64,000 nt of DNA from DMER64 sp049652385 (GTDB lineage Bacteria; Bacteroidota; Bacteroidia; Bacteroidales; UBA932): NCBI GenBank assembly GCA_049652385.1, contig JBASDX010000009.1, forward strand, positions 124,001 to 188,000, read 5' to 3'. A program made the position numbers and the translations under genes. Below the pieces are notes generated by a model. The model was given only the letters and a program-made list of their open reading frames with translations, did no database searches and was not told the DNA's origin. Shown piece by piece: positions 41,823-51,998 of the stretch (position 1 is its first letter; each line of letters opens with the position of its first letter).

Positions 41823-43714
41823 AGGAAAGCAGCATTTTGGACACATTGTACGATATCATTGTTGTAGGAGCCGGTCATGCAGGATGTGAAGCAGCACGGG
41901 CGGCGGCTCGCTTGGGGTCGCGAACGCTCCTGATAACTATGGACAGAACAAAAGTGGCCCAGATGTCATGCAATCCGGCCATGGGAGGCATAGCCAAAGG
42001 GCAGATAGTACGTGAGGTGGATGCTTTGGGCGGGGCTATAGCCTTGGCAACAGATGAGAGTACCATGCAATTCCGGATGCTCAACCGCTCAAAAGGTCCG
42101 GCGATGTGGAGCCCCCGAGCGCAGTGCGATCGTTTACTATTTTCTGAAAGTTGGAGGAAAATCCTGGAAAACACGAAAAATCTGGAAATGTGGCAAGACC
42201 AGGTGACAGAACTACTTTTTGAAAAAGGAGTTGTCACAGGAGTCAAAACAGATTTCAGAAGTCAAATACGTGGAAAAAGAGTCATTTTGACAAACGGTAC
42301 CTTTTTAAACGGAAAGATATTTATAGGATGGAATGCAACGCCGGGCGGCAGGATGGGTGAACCGCCTACGGAAGGCATAAGCAAGCAATTAAAGGATTGT
42401 GGCGTACAGGTAGAACGCATGAAAACAGGAACGCCACCCAGAATAGATGGAAGGTCCATTGATTTTTCGAGAATGGAAGTACAAAAGGGAGACGAAAACC
42501 CTCAGAAATTTTCTTTTGCAAAGACGCCTTCTGCCATTCAACGCTCAGGAAAACAACTTGATTGCTACATGGTGTATACAAACTTGAAGGTACACGAGAC
42601 ATTGCGTGAAGGATTTGATGATTCACCACTATTTGGGGGAAGAATAGCCGGCAGGGGACCACGCTATTGCCCAAGTATAGAGGATAAACTCAATACGTTT
42701 GCCGGAAAAGACCAACATTTACTGTTCTTGGAGCCTGAAGGATGGCATACGAATGAGTATTACCTTCAGGGCTTTGCTTCCTCATTGCCCATTGACGTGC
42801 AGTTCCGTGCCGTCAGAAAAATAAAGGGCCTGGAACGAGCTCAATTTTACCGTCCGGGGTATGCCATAGAATACGATTATTTTCCACCGACGCAATTAAA
42901 TCCCAGCTTAGAGTCAAAACATATACAAAATCTATATTTTGCAGGGCAGGTAAACGGGACCACGGGTTACGAAGAAGCTGCAGCACAAGGAATCATTGCC
43001 GGAATCAATGCACACAGAAGCATTCACAAGCAGGCTCCCATAATTTTGCAAAGGGATCAGGCATATATAGGAGTTTTGATAGACGACTTAGTAACAAAAG
43101 GGGTAGATGAGCCTTATAGAATGTTTACTTCACGCGCAGAATACCGGATACTCCTACGTCAGGATAATGCAGATGAACGCCTTATGGAATTAGGGTATAG
43201 CATTGGACTAGTAGAACAGGAAGCTTATGATGCCCTATGTGAAAAAGTCCACAAAAGAGATGCGTTGTTAGCCTGGATGCAAAATAATGGGGTAGACCCA
43301 AAAATAATGAACCCGGTATTGGAAAGAGCCGGAACGTCACCTATAATAACAAAACGAAAAATAGCGGAAATACTTACAAGACCACAGATAACATGGGAGG
43401 ATATTAAACCCTTTGTTCCACGTGGAACACTTTTTGATGAAGATCCGCGGGCTGCTGAAATTTACGAATCGGCAGAAATTGCCATTAAGTATAAAGGATA
43501 TATAGACAGAGAGAAAGCATTTGCAGAGAAAATAATACGTTTAGATACCGTTCCCATACCTGCACATTTCGACTACATGCAGATAGCATCGCTGTCCATT
43601 GAATCCAGGCAGAAGTTGCAGAAGATCAGGCCAAAGACTATCGGGCAAGCTTCTCGTATACCCGGTGTGTCACCGGCCGATATCTCGGTATTATTACTCT
43701 TTTTGGGAAGGTAA
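41819..43714 (+). CDS. mnmG: tRNA U34 carboxymethylaminomethyltransferase MnmG
   Basis: 631 aa FAD protein (GidA) that with MnmE builds cmnm5U at tRNA wobble position 34. FAD fold DIIVVGAGHAGCEAA, the signature CNPAMGGIAKGQIVREVDAL, MKTGTPPRIDGRSIDFS, GYEEAAAQGIIAGINAH and FTSRAEYRILLRQDNAD. The start is TTG at 41819 sharing bases with the ybeY stop (TTGA); no ATG exists near the N-terminus. ybeY-mnmG adjacency is common in Bacteroidetes. Confidence 0.97.
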   Translation: MKESSILDTLYDIIVVGAGHAGCEAARAAARLGSRTLLITMDRTKVAQMSCNPAMGGIAKGQIVREVDALGGAIALATDESTMQFRMLNRSKGPAMWSPRAQCDRLLFSESWRKILENTKNLEMWQDQVTELLFEKGVVTGVKTDFRSQIRGKRVILTNGTFLNGKIFIGWNATPGGRMGEPPTEGISKQLKDCGVQVERMKTGTPPRIDGRSIDFSRMEVQKGDENPQKFSFAKTPSAIQRSGKQLDCYMVYTNLKVHETLREGFDDSPLFGGRIAGRGPRYCPSIEDKLNTFAGKDQHLLFLEPEGWHTNEYYLQGFASSLPIDVQFRAVRKIKGLERAQFYRPGYAIEYDYFPPTQLNPSLESKHIQNLYFAGQVNGTTGYEEAAAQGIIAGINAHRSIHKQAPIILQRDQAYIGVLIDDLVTKGVDEPYRMFTSRAEYRILLRQDNADERLMELGYSIGLVEQEAYDALCEKVHKRDALLAWMQNNGVDPKIMNPVLERAGTSPIITKRKIAEILTRPQITWEDIKPFVPRGTLFDEDPRAAEIYESAEIAIKYKGYIDREKAFAEKIIRLDTVPIPAHFDYMQIASLSIESRQKLQKIRPKTIGQASRIPGVSPADISVLLLFLGR

Positions 43715-43717
43715 AAA

Positions 43718-46096
43718 ATGAATTATAAAATCTTGAAACGGACCATTCTTCTACTCGCACTTACACTTTTAGCAGCATTACCTTTATTGAGCCAGCAAAT
43801 GGTACAAACGGTAAAGGGCAGGGTTGTTGACGATGTGTCTGAGCAACCTCTTGTAGGTGTGGGAGTTGTGATAAACAACAGCGGCTATCTGGCCGGTTAC
43901 ACAGACATCGACGGTTATTATCACATACCTAACGTACCGGTAGGTAAAATCACCATTCTTTTTTCCAGCATAGGTATGGAAACCATCTATATGGAAAACA
44001 TCATTTTGAACACCGGTAAGGAGCTAATAATGAACGTGAAGATGCGGGAAGAAGTCATGACGGTGCAAGAGCTGGTTATAGTTGCGGAAAGGGATAAGCT
44101 GCGCCCCGTAAACGAAATGGCGTCCGTATCGGCCCGTACGTTTTCTGTGGCCGATGCTGAAAGGTATGCCGGGGCCATCAACGATATTTCCCGAATGGCG
44201 CAAAACTTTGCCGGCGTAGGAACACCCAGCGATTCCAGCAACGATATTGTGGTGCGAGGCAATTCTCCCTTTGGCATGTTATGGCGCATGGAGGGGGTAG
44301 ATATATACAACCCCAATCACTTTGCAGACGGAGGAGCTACCGGAGGAGCCATAAGTATGCTGAATCTTAATACACTATCTAACTCCGATTTTTACACAAG
44401 TGCTTTTCCTGCAGAATACACCAATGCGTATTCGGGAGTGTTTGATATCCATTTAAGGGAAGGAAATTACGATATCCATGAGTTTACAGGACAAATTGGT
44501 ATAAACGGTCTGGAGTTTGGAGTAGAAGGTCCGTTGTCTAAAAAATGGAAAGCCTCTTACATGGGCTCTTACAGGTACTCTTTTCTGGATGCTTTGCAGT
44601 ACATGGGATTTGATGTGGGGGCAGGATCGGCAGTGCCGCGTTATCAGGACTGGACAGCCAAAGTACACGTTCCGACGCCCAAGAGCGGAACGTTTTCATT
44701 TTTTACCATTGGTGGTCTTGGTCAGGTAAGTATGAAAGACGGAGAATCCGAATTTTATACGTATGCAGAAGACATTTCCAGTCTGTCAGAAATGTTTGTG
44801 GCCGGACTTCAATATAATAAAAGCCTGGGAGTCAACCAGTCGTTAAAGATTTCTTTGGCCGCTTCTTATTCTTCATTTGCTGCACTCATGGACACCATGA
44901 ATGTGGAAACGCAGCAAAAAGACCGTAGTCAGGATGCGATGCTTGCCAGGGAATTTCAAACGCTCCAGGCCGTACACAACATCAAGCTGGCCAGCAGACT
45001 GTCACTACGTTCCGGGCTTACGGCCAAGCGACTGGGTTACCGCTTCCTTTCCAATGATTACTCCAAAACCACATATCCTAAAGACGTAAATGAAATCGGT
45101 CATACGTACCAATTCCAGGCGTTTTCTGAAATTTCATACAGGATTGCTCATAATCTGACGCTGGACGCCGGCGTAAATGCTCAGTTTCTGGTGTTAAATA
45201 ACACGTGGAACATAGATCCCAGGTTTGGCATTTCCTGGAAATTCAAGGACAAACAGGAGCTTACGTTTGGATACGGGCTTCATAGTCAATATCAGGGGCT
45301 GGAAATATACATGACCAAGCTTTTTTCGCAAGCCGTAGACAGCAAAATATATCCCAACAAGTATTTGGATATGATCCGAGCACACCATCTGGTGCTGGGT
45401 TACCAACTGCGGCTTTCACCTACCACACGTTTGAAAGCAGAAACGTATTACCAATATTTATACAACGTACCGGTAGACTTGTATGAACCGTATTATTCCA
45501 CATTAAATCTGGGCGGAATGGATTTTGACAAATATGGACGGGTGTACGTGAGCGATGCCACAGGATACAATTACGGCCTGGAGTTGACTTTGGAACGTTT
45601 TCTGTCGGAAGGGTGGTACTATATGGTTGCCGGCTCTCTGTTCGAAAGTAAATTCAGGAGTATAGATAATATTTTAAGGAGTACGAGGTACAACAGCAAT
45701 TTTATAGTAAACTCTTTGATTGGCAAAGAGTTTGATATGGGCAAAGCTAAAAGCACCGGAATGTTATGGTCTTTGGGGGGCGATATTAAATTTACCATAG
45801 CGGGTGGGCAACGCTATATCCCCGTAGATGTGGAAGCTTCTATGGAAGCCCGTTCGACTGTGTATGTTTTTGAAGAGGCATACGACCACAGGTTGCCTTA
45901 TTATATGCGCGGGGATGTGAAAATCTGGGCTAAAATTCAACAAATAAAAATAACGCACGAATTGGGCATTGAAGTGCGCAATTTCACCAACAGAAAGAAT
46001 GTCTATTCCTACAAATACGATGTCAAACTGGAAGGGATGAAGACCACGTACCAAACGGGCATACTTCCGTTGGGTTATTACAGAATCACGTTTTAG
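43718..46096 (+). CDS. TonB-dependent receptor with carboxypeptidase-like N-domain
   Basis: 792 aa outer-membrane receptor. Signal peptide (ILLLALTLLAALPLLSQQ), then a CarboxypepD_reg-like domain (about residues 31-110: KGRVVDDVSEQPLVGVGVVI, TDIDGYYHIPNVPVG), a plug (SNDIVVRGNSPFGMLWRMEG), and a beta-barrel ending in an aromatic residue (GYYRITF). No SusD partner is adjacent, so it is probably not a polysaccharide-utilisation receptor; the ligand is unknown. It starts 3 bp after mnmG. Confidence 0.93.
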   Translation: MNYKILKRTILLLALTLLAALPLLSQQMVQTVKGRVVDDVSEQPLVGVGVVINNSGYLAGYTDIDGYYHIPNVPVGKITILFSSIGMETIYMENIILNTGKELIMNVKMREEVMTVQELVIVAERDKLRPVNEMASVSARTFSVADAERYAGAINDISRMAQNFAGVGTPSDSSNDIVVRGNSPFGMLWRMEGVDIYNPNHFADGGATGGAISMLNLNTLSNSDFYTSAFPAEYTNAYSGVFDIHLREGNYDIHEFTGQIGINGLEFGVEGPLSKKWKASYMGSYRYSFLDALQYMGFDVGAGSAVPRYQDWTAKVHVPTPKSGTFSFFTIGGLGQVSMKDGESEFYTYAEDISSLSEMFVAGLQYNKSLGVNQSLKISLAASYSSFAALMDTMNVETQQKDRSQDAMLAREFQTLQAVHNIKLASRLSLRSGLTAKRLGYRFLSNDYSKTTYPKDVNEIGHTYQFQAFSEISYRIAHNLTLDAGVNAQFLVLNNTWNIDPRFGISWKFKDKQELTFGYGLHSQYQGLEIYMTKLFSQAVDSKIYPNKYLDMIRAHHLVLGYQLRLSPTTRLKAETYYQYLYNVPVDLYEPYYSTLNLGGMDFDKYGRVYVSDATGYNYGLELTLERFLSEGWYYMVAGSLFESKFRSIDNILRSTRYNSNFIVNSLIGKEFDMGKAKSTGMLWSLGGDIKFTIAGGQRYIPVDVEASMEARSTVYVFEEAYDHRLPYYMRGDVKIWAKIQQIKITHELGIEVRNFTNRKNVYSYKYDVKLEGMKTTYQTGILPLGYYRITF

Positions 46097-46108
46097 AGAC
46101 ACCCAGAC

Positions 46109-46834
46109 TCAATCCAAAGGCAGATAAAACAGCGGGGGTATAAGGTGCAAACCCGGCACCCGTGTGTGAAAGCGTGCCAATCCTTCCAGAAAACCATTCC
46201 CGGTATACCCGGATAAGTACGGTTTGCATTGCAGGAGACCGTCGGCACCGGGATAGTAAAAGGCTTCTTTCCCTGCAAAACCGCCACGGAACAGACATTC
46301 TCTGTAAGCGTAATCAAACAAGGGGGCTGACCACAGGAAAACACCGGGTTGTTTCAATCCGTCTTCACGATAAGCAGCAAATAAATGTTCAGCACCTAAG
46401 GCAGTATGGCGGTCAACGTCTGTTATGGGTGCATTTTTTGCGGAAACTGTGGCAGGAGCCGGGATGAGCAAGGGGGTTGTGAAACCTCTTTTTTCGTAAA
46501 AAGTTTTAAGAGGTTCCGTTGCCGGGTACAGGACCAGGAATTTAGCCAATTTAGAAGCGTGATAAAGGAGCAGGGAGCTGTATCCGCGTTTTTGACGGTC
46601 GGGATGCGTTGCCACGCCGTATACGTAGGCTCCTTGTAAAGGGCTTTTTCCTTTACGGTGTAATGTAAGCGGGAAGAGGGTCAGACAGGACATGCCTTCC
46701 GGGTGGTACAATACAGTACCTAAAGCCAGGCAGTTGTCAACGGCAAAACCGGCATAGGAAACGTCGTCACCAAATGCAGCACACCAGATGTCACGGAGTG
46801 CTGCTTTGTCGTTTACGGTTGCTGTACGTATCAC
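46109..46834 (-). CDS. GNAT-family N-acetyltransferase
   Basis: 241 aa. The N-terminal GNAT domain has MIRTATVNDKAALRDIWCAA, the acetyl-CoA loop GVATHPDRQKRGYSSLLL, and LYPATEPLKTFYEKRGF. The C-terminal half (VFLWSAPLFDYAYRECLFRG) is a family-specific extension of unknown role. The acceptor substrate is unknown. It is convergent with the TonB receptor (12-bp gap). Confidence 0.88.
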   Translation of the reverse strand: MIRTATVNDKAALRDIWCAAFGDDVSYAGFAVDNCLALGTVLYHPEGMSCLTLFPLTLHRKGKSPLQGAYVYGVATHPDRQKRGYSSLLLYHASKLAKFLVLYPATEPLKTFYEKRGFTTPLLIPAPATVSAKNAPITDVDRHTALGAEHLFAAYREDGLKQPGVFLWSAPLFDYAYRECLFRGGFAGKEAFYYPGADGLLQCKPYLSGYTGNGFLEGLARFHTRVPGLHLIPPLFYLPLD

Positions 46835-46861
46835 GTGAAACTGTTTGCTATAGGTGCTTTG

Positions 46862-48640
46862 CTATTTATAAATATCCGCTATGATTTTTTCGTAATGCTT
46901 GTTCAGCTCTGAGCGCTTGAGTTTCAGGGTTTGAGAGAGCAATCCGTTTTCCGTGGACCAGGTGTCGTTTACCAGGCGGAAGAACTTGATTTGCTCGTGT
47001 GGAGCCAAACTTCTGTTGATGCGCTCTATTTCTTTATGAATCAGCTGATTTACCTCCTTTGTTTTATACAAGTTCTCCACATCCTGGAATACCATCCTTT
47101 GACGGGCAGCCCAATCCTGGATTTGTACGTCGTTGGGGATGATAATGGCTGCGGCTACCTTTTGGTCGCTGCCTATTACCAAACTACTTTCTACATAAGG
47201 TGATTCGTTCAATTTGCCTTCCACCATTTGAGGTGCTACGTACTTACCGTTGGACAGCTTGAAGATTTCTTTCTTACGGTCGGTAATTTTCAGGAAGATA
47301 CCGTCTACCATTTCACCTACGTCTCCCGTATGGAACCAGCCTTCCTCGTCAATGGCTTCACGTGTGGCTTCCGGGTCTTTGTAGTAGCCCATCATGACAT
47401 GCGGGCCACGGGTGAGGATTTCACCGTCTTCCAGGAATTTCAATTCGGTGCCTTCCATGACTTTTCCAACCGTTCCGATTTTGCGGATTTGATCTTTGGG
47501 GTTGTTCACGGCAATCACAGGGGCCGTTTCCGTAAGTCCGTATCCTTCATAGATAAACAATTTGGCGGCTGAGAACAAACGAATTACGCAGGCGCGGATG
47601 GAAGAGCCGCCCGTAACTATGAGCATCTCTTTGCCGCCCAGGTTTGCCCTCCATTTGCTGTAGACCAGTTTGTCAAACAAATTATTCAGGCGTACGCGCC
47701 AGAAGGTAAGCCGTTCGTAATCAAAGGTGTTGCCAAAATCCCAGGCCCAACGGTAAATTACGCGTTTGATACCTTTTAGGCTCTTGCCGGCGTCTTCCAG
47801 CTTTTTGTACATCATTTCTATGACACGTGGAACGGCACAGAACCCGTCGGCTTGAATGTCCTTCAGATCGCGCGCTATGGTACCCATGTTTTCTGCGTAA
47901 TAAATGCTGATGCCCAGCGCCTGGAATTCATAATTCATACTCCTTTCGTAGATGTGGCATAACGGCAGGAAACTCAAAAACTTGTGGGTGTGGTTTTTGA
48001 TCTGTTGTGCCGCATGGCCCAGGAAATTGAACACAATGCTGCTGTGGGCGTGCATTACGCCTTTGGGCAATCCCGTAGTGCCTGAGGTGTAGATGATGGT
48101 CAGCAGCGTATCGGGCGTAATTGTTTTCTTATTTTCTTCTATCGCAGCTTCCCATTTGCCTTTGTTAGCGGCACCCATTTTGCGGATTTCTTCCAGGTTT
48201 TTGACACCTTCCACCTCATCTGCCGTAAATACAACCGGCGGATTTTCCAGACCCTCCAGTACGGGAGCCAGACGTTTGTACATGCCGGCTTGCCCAATGA
48301 TGATTACTTTGGCATCGGAGTGGGGAATGATGTATTTGTAATCGTCCGGACTCAAGGTCGTGTAAATGGGCACGTGAACCATCTGTGCCAAGGCCGTCCC
48401 CATGTCCACAAAGTTCCATTCGGGGCGGTTGTTCATGACGGTGATGACTTTGTCGCCTTTTTCCAGGCCCATTTCCAGAAAGCCGTATGCAAACTCATGG
48501 GAAAGCGTTGCATACTCTTCTGAACTGTAGGTCCTCCAGGCACCGTTTACTTTTCCGGCCAAAATGTCTTCTTTTGGATAGTTGACCTGCAGGTTTTCCA
48601 GCAAATCAAACAACCGGGTAATTTCCACTTCTTTTTTCAT
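46862..48640 (-). CDS. Long-chain fatty acid-CoA ligase (AMP-binding)
   Basis: 592 aa ANL-superfamily enzyme that activates fatty acids via acyl-AMP. The AMP signature is TIIYTSGTTGLPKGVMHAH, with YGLTETAPVI, GEILTRGPHVMMGYYKDPEA, WFHTGDVGEM and KITDRKKEIFKLSNGKYVAP. It is of the FAA1/LACS-like type common in Bacteroidetes. Its ATG overlaps the end of the threonine aldolase gene by 4 bp, suggesting coupling. Confidence 0.95.
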   Translation of the reverse strand: MKKEVEITRLFDLLENLQVNYPKEDILAGKVNGAWRTYSSEEYATLSHEFAYGFLEMGLEKGDKVITVMNNRPEWNFVDMGTALAQMVHVPIYTTLSPDDYKYIIPHSDAKVIIIGQAGMYKRLAPVLEGLENPPVVFTADEVEGVKNLEEIRKMGAANKGKWEAAIEENKKTITPDTLLTIIYTSGTTGLPKGVMHAHSSIVFNFLGHAAQQIKNHTHKFLSFLPLCHIYERSMNYEFQALGISIYYAENMGTIARDLKDIQADGFCAVPRVIEMMYKKLEDAGKSLKGIKRVIYRWAWDFGNTFDYERLTFWRVRLNNLFDKLVYSKWRANLGGKEMLIVTGGSSIRACVIRLFSAAKLFIYEGYGLTETAPVIAVNNPKDQIRKIGTVGKVMEGTELKFLEDGEILTRGPHVMMGYYKDPEATREAIDEEGWFHTGDVGEMVDGIFLKITDRKKEIFKLSNGKYVAPQMVEGKLNESPYVESSLVIGSDQKVAAAIIIPNDVQIQDWAARQRMVFQDVENLYKTKEVNQLIHKEIERINRSLAPHEQIKFFRLVNDTWSTENGLLSQTLKLKRSELNKHYEKIIADIYK

Positions 48641-49662
48641 AATACTATGGTTTTTAAATCATTGACAAAAGCATCGATATGGGATTTTTGTGTATTGAAA
48701 GAACACATCCAGCGTACTTCACCGGTAGATTCGTCCCAAATATAGAAAAAATGTTTTTGAGACAATTTTTTGTATACCTCTTCCGGAATAATCGCAAAAA
48801 CGGCGTTGCTTTCCACTTTTTGTGTGATTTGCACACCGGGCAGCCCTTCCAGGCTTTCTGCCAGGTATCGGGCCATACGGTTGGCGTGGCGGGCGTTTTC
48901 CAGCCACAAATCATTTTCCAGATAAGCCAGGTATTGCGCCGCAATAAAACGGCTTTTGGAGAACAGTTGCATGGATTGTTTCCGGATGTACAGAAAATCG
49001 TGAGCCAGCTCCGGATTAAAAAAGACCACGGCCTCTCCCAGCAGCATGCCGTTTTTGGTGCCTCCGAAGGAAAGGGCGTCCACCCCCGCATGGTGTGTCA
49101 TAGCGGCAAACGAAGTATCTAAAAAGGCGGCTGCATTGGCCAGACGGGAGCCGTCCACATGCAGGTACATGTTATGGCTGTGGGCCAGGTCCGCCAGGGC
49201 TTTGATTTCTTCCGGCCGGTAGACCGTACCCAGTTCCGTCACTTGTGAAATGGATATGACCCGAGGCTGCACGTGGTGCTGAAAGCCAAAGCCGGTAAGC
49301 AAAGGCAGTACGTCAGAAGGCCGCAGTTTCCCGTCCGGTACCTGGGCAGTAAGCAGTTTACAACCCGTAAACCGTTCCGGAGCACCGCATTCGTCCCTGT
49401 TCAAATGGGCCGTATGGGCGCAAACCACGGCGTGATGAGGGCGGGTTAATGCCTGCAGGCACAGCACATTGGCAGCCGTACCGTTAAAAGCAAAATATAC
49501 GTGGGTATCTTCGCCAAAGAGCGTACGGAAGACCTCCACGGCGCGTGCCGTGTACGTATCTTCTTCGTAGGAAAGACAATAATCCCGGTTGGCATCCGTC
49601 AGTGCCTGCAGTACTTTGGGATGCACCCCGGAGTGGTTGTCACTCCCAAAGCTGGTTTTCAT
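48637..49662 (-). CDS. ltaE: Low-specificity threonine aldolase
   Basis: 341 aa PLP enzyme that cleaves L-threonine/allo-threonine to glycine and acetaldehyde. SDNHSGVHPKVLQAL, AFNGTAANVLCLQAL, LHVDGSRLANAAAFL and the PLP lysine in SFGGTKNGMLLGEAVVFF support this. It follows gcvH with a TAATG overlap, so a glycine-producing and a glycine-cleaving function are side by side. It overlaps the ligase downstream. Confidence 0.93.
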   Translation of the reverse strand: MKTSFGSDNHSGVHPKVLQALTDANRDYCLSYEEDTYTARAVEVFRTLFGEDTHVYFAFNGTAANVLCLQALTRPHHAVVCAHTAHLNRDECGAPERFTGCKLLTAQVPDGKLRPSDVLPLLTGFGFQHHVQPRVISISQVTELGTVYRPEEIKALADLAHSHNMYLHVDGSRLANAAAFLDTSFAAMTHHAGVDALSFGGTKNGMLLGEAVVFFNPELAHDFLYIRKQSMQLFSKSRFIAAQYLAYLENDLWLENARHANRMARYLAESLEGLPGVQITQKVESNAVFAIIPEEVYKKLSQKHFFYIWDESTGEVRWMCSFNTQKSHIDAFVNDLKTIVL

Positions 49663-50042
49663 TACCCGGCAATGTGCTCCTGATAGCCGGCGGCGTCCAG
49701 CAAGTCGTCGATTTCTGCAGGATCGCTCATGCGGACTTTGATGATCCAGCCTTCTCCGTACGGATCTTCATTGATTTTTTGCGGCTCGTCTTCCAAAAGG
49801 GGATTCAGTTCTTCTATGGTTCCGGATAACGGCATAAAGAGGTCTGCAACGGTTTTAACAGCTTCAAGAGCGCCAAAAACCTCATTTCTGTCCAGGGTTT
49901 CATCCACTGTTGTTATGTCAACAAATACGATATCGCCCAATTGATCTTGTGCAAAGTCTGTAATACCTATTACAGCCACGTCTCCTTCTACTCTAATCCA
50001 TTCGTGTTCTTTGGAGTACCTAAGATTTTCCGGAAAATTCAT
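49662..50042 (-). CDS. gcvH: Glycine cleavage system H protein
   Basis: 126 aa lipoyl-carrier protein. Typical start FPENLRYSKEHEWIRVEGDV, lipoylation site Lys in EAVKTVADLFMPLSG, and tail GEGWIIKVRMSDPAEIDDLL. Start ATG 50042; the longer frame overlaps ruvA and is not conserved. gcvT and gcvP are not in the window. A TATATTTG -7 match (minus strand, 50069-50076) lies in the gap after ruvA. Confidence 0.95.
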   Translation of the reverse strand: MNFPENLRYSKEHEWIRVEGDVAVIGITDFAQDQLGDIVFVDITTVDETLDRNEVFGALEAVKTVADLFMPLSGTIEELNPLLEDEPQKINEDPYGEGWIIKVRMSDPAEIDDLLDAAGYQEHIAG

Positions 50043-50068
50043 AATCATTCGTTTTAAAAATTGAAATG

Positions 50069-50076
50069 CAAATATA
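50069..50076 (-). promoter_or_regulatory. Bacteroidetes -7 element before gcvH
   Basis: TATATTTG on the minus strand fits TAnnTTTG and lies 26 bp upstream of the gcvH ATG, between it and the ruvA stop. Confidence 0.4.
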
Positions 50077-50091
50077 AAAAAAGATAAAATA

Positions 50092-50679
50092 TCAGAGCAT
50101 TTTGAGGGCTTGGCGGACAAGTTCTTCCACCTTGTAGGAAGGGTTTTCTTTTTGCAATGCCGCTACCACTTTCTCCACGGCAGCACGCTGGTATCCAAGT
50201 TGTTTTAATGCCGAGGCGGCTTCTTCCCCCACAGCTGACATCGGTGCCCGGGCGGTACCCTCGGCGTCTTCCAGCCCTACTTTAGCTACTTTGTCGCGCA
50301 GCTCCAGAACCATCCGCTCAGCCGTTTTTGTACCGATGCCTTTGATGCTCCTGAGGCGCACCACGTCTGAGGTAAGCAGTGCGTCCCTCAACTCGGCATT
50401 ACTCATGGCAGAAAGGACCAGGCGGGCAGTGTTAGGGCCGATACCCGATACGCCGTTGAGCAGGCGGAACATCTCCCGCTCGTCGCGTGTGGCAAAGCCG
50501 TAGAGCAGATGCGCATCGTCGCGCACCAGCAGGTGCAGCCACAGGTGGGCTTCCTTTTGTCCGTGGAGGATTTCGTAGGTTTGAAGGGTAATGAGGATGT
50601 GGTATCCCATGCCCCCGCTTTCAATGACTACGTGTGCCGGATCGGCGGCGGTTACGGTTCCTTTGATGTATTCATACAT
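50092..50679 (-). CDS. ruvA: Holliday junction-binding protein RuvA
   Basis: 195 aa. Domain I starts MYEYIKGTVTAADPAHVVIE, with GGMGYHILI. The helix-hairpin-helix region has FRLLNGVSGIGPNTARLVLS and LRSIKGIGTKTAERMVLELR. The C-terminal RuvB-interacting domain is SALKQLGYQRAAVEKVVAAL. It tetramerises on Holliday junctions and loads RuvB (ruvB is at 25329). It is divergent from sufS. Confidence 0.97.
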   Translation of the reverse strand: MYEYIKGTVTAADPAHVVIESGGMGYHILITLQTYEILHGQKEAHLWLHLLVRDDAHLLYGFATRDEREMFRLLNGVSGIGPNTARLVLSAMSNAELRDALLTSDVVRLRSIKGIGTKTAERMVLELRDKVAKVGLEDAEGTARAPMSAVGEEAASALKQLGYQRAAVEKVVAALQKENPSYKVEELVRQALKML

Positions 50680-50730
50680 AATGCAGCATGGTTTTTGCTA
50701 GGGTTAAGCAGACTGCAAATATACATTTAT

Positions 50731-50738
50731 TATCTTTG
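50731..50738 (+). promoter_or_regulatory. Bacteroidetes -7 element abutting sufS
   Basis: TATCTTTG matches TAnnTTTG and ends 4 bases before the sufS ATG, consistent with a leaderless transcript. No TTTG at the -33 position is obvious. Confidence 0.45.
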
Positions 50739-50742
50739 ACCT

Positions 50743-51990
50743 ATGAATATTTCACACATACGGGAGCAGTTTCCGGCCTTGCAGCAGACCGTATACGGAA
50801 AGCCGCTCGTCTATTTAGATAACGGAGCTACAGCCCAGAAACCCAGGCGGGTATTGGATGTGCTCCAGTCCATGCATCAAAATTTCAACGGAAACGTACA
50901 CCGGGCCGTCCATTACCTGAGTATGCAGAGTACGGAGCAATACGACAAAGCCCGGGAGGCGGTCCGCAGGTACATCAACGCCCAATCGACCAACGAAGTT
51001 ATTTTCACTTCCGGCACTACGGCATCGCTCAACCTGCTGGCCTTTTCCTTTGGTCAAACGTACATAAAATCCGGAGACCGCATTGTCATTACAGATACGG
51101 AGCACCATTCCAATATCGTACCCTGGCAGATGCTTTGTCAGCGTACCGGGGCCCGATTGGAAGTGTGGGAATCCGACGAGTCGGGTGCCTTGGATCCGGC
51201 CAAACTGGAACGTATCCTGGACGCCCCCGGACCGGTTCCCAAACTGCTTTCCCTGCCGCACATTTCCAACGTATTGGGTTTGGTAAATCCCTTGAGGGAA
51301 ATTATAGAGGTGGCCCATCATTACGGCGTTCCGGTGGCGGTGGACGGAGCCCAGGGCATTGTGCACAAACAAGTGGACGTGCAAGCGCTGGACGTTGATT
51401 TCTACGCATTCAGCGGCCACAAATTGTACGGCCCTACCGGTACGGGCATTTTGTATGGAAAAGAAAAATTCCTGGAAGAAATGGTTCCCTGGCAGGGCGG
51501 AGGCGATATGATTGCCTCTGTATCTTTGAAAAAAGGAACTACATATGCCGATTTGCCTTTGAAATTTGAAGCCGGCACAGCCAATTTCATCGGTATAGCC
51601 GGGTTGGGAGCCGCCGTGGAATTTATGCAATCGCAGGATGCGCAGGCGCTGGAAGCGTACGAGGGGCGTATTACGCAAAAAGCGCTGCAGCAGTTGCAAA
51701 ACATTGACGGATGCAGAGTGTACGGTCAGCCGGGCACGTACTACGGCCAGACGTACGAAAAAACGCCTTTATTTTCCATTTCCACGGAAGGCGCCCACCC
51801 CACGGACATCGCCCTGCTATTGGACCGTATGGGCATTGCCGTGCGCAGTGGCCAATTGTGTGCAGAGCCCCTGCTGGAGCGCTACGGACAAACGGCCGTG
51901 CTGCGCGCCTCGTTTGGTATATATAATACGGAAGAAGAGTTGGATTATTTCATCACATCGTTACAAAAAGCCTTAAGCATGCTCAGATAA
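50743..51990 (+). CDS. sufS: Cysteine desulfurase SufS
   Basis: 415 aa group II PLP cysteine desulfurase that supplies persulfide sulfur for Fe-S cluster assembly. N-terminal VYLDNGATAQKP-type motif (LVYLDNGATAQKPRRVLDV), FTSGTTASLNLLAFS, PLP lysine in YAFSGHKLYGPTGTG, and the C-terminal persulfide Cys in AVRSGQLCAEP. It is followed 8 bp later by sufE. The scaffold genes sufBCD are not in the window. Confidence 0.96.
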   Translation: MNISHIREQFPALQQTVYGKPLVYLDNGATAQKPRRVLDVLQSMHQNFNGNVHRAVHYLSMQSTEQYDKAREAVRRYINAQSTNEVIFTSGTTASLNLLAFSFGQTYIKSGDRIVITDTEHHSNIVPWQMLCQRTGARLEVWESDESGALDPAKLERILDAPGPVPKLLSLPHISNVLGLVNPLREIIEVAHHYGVPVAVDGAQGIVHKQVDVQALDVDFYAFSGHKLYGPTGTGILYGKEKFLEEMVPWQGGGDMIASVSLKKGTTYADLPLKFEAGTANFIGIAGLGAAVEFMQSQDAQALEAYEGRITQKALQQLQNIDGCRVYGQPGTYYGQTYEKTPLFSISTEGAHPTDIALLLDRMGIAVRSGQLCAEPLLERYGQTAVLRASFGIYNTEEELDYFITSLQKALSMLR

Positions 51991-51998
51991 TTGAAATC

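Noticed and set aside
43718..46096. SusC-type polysaccharide utilisation locus
   Set aside because: No SusD-like gene, glycoside hydrolase or regulator is adjacent; the receptor follows mnmG directly.
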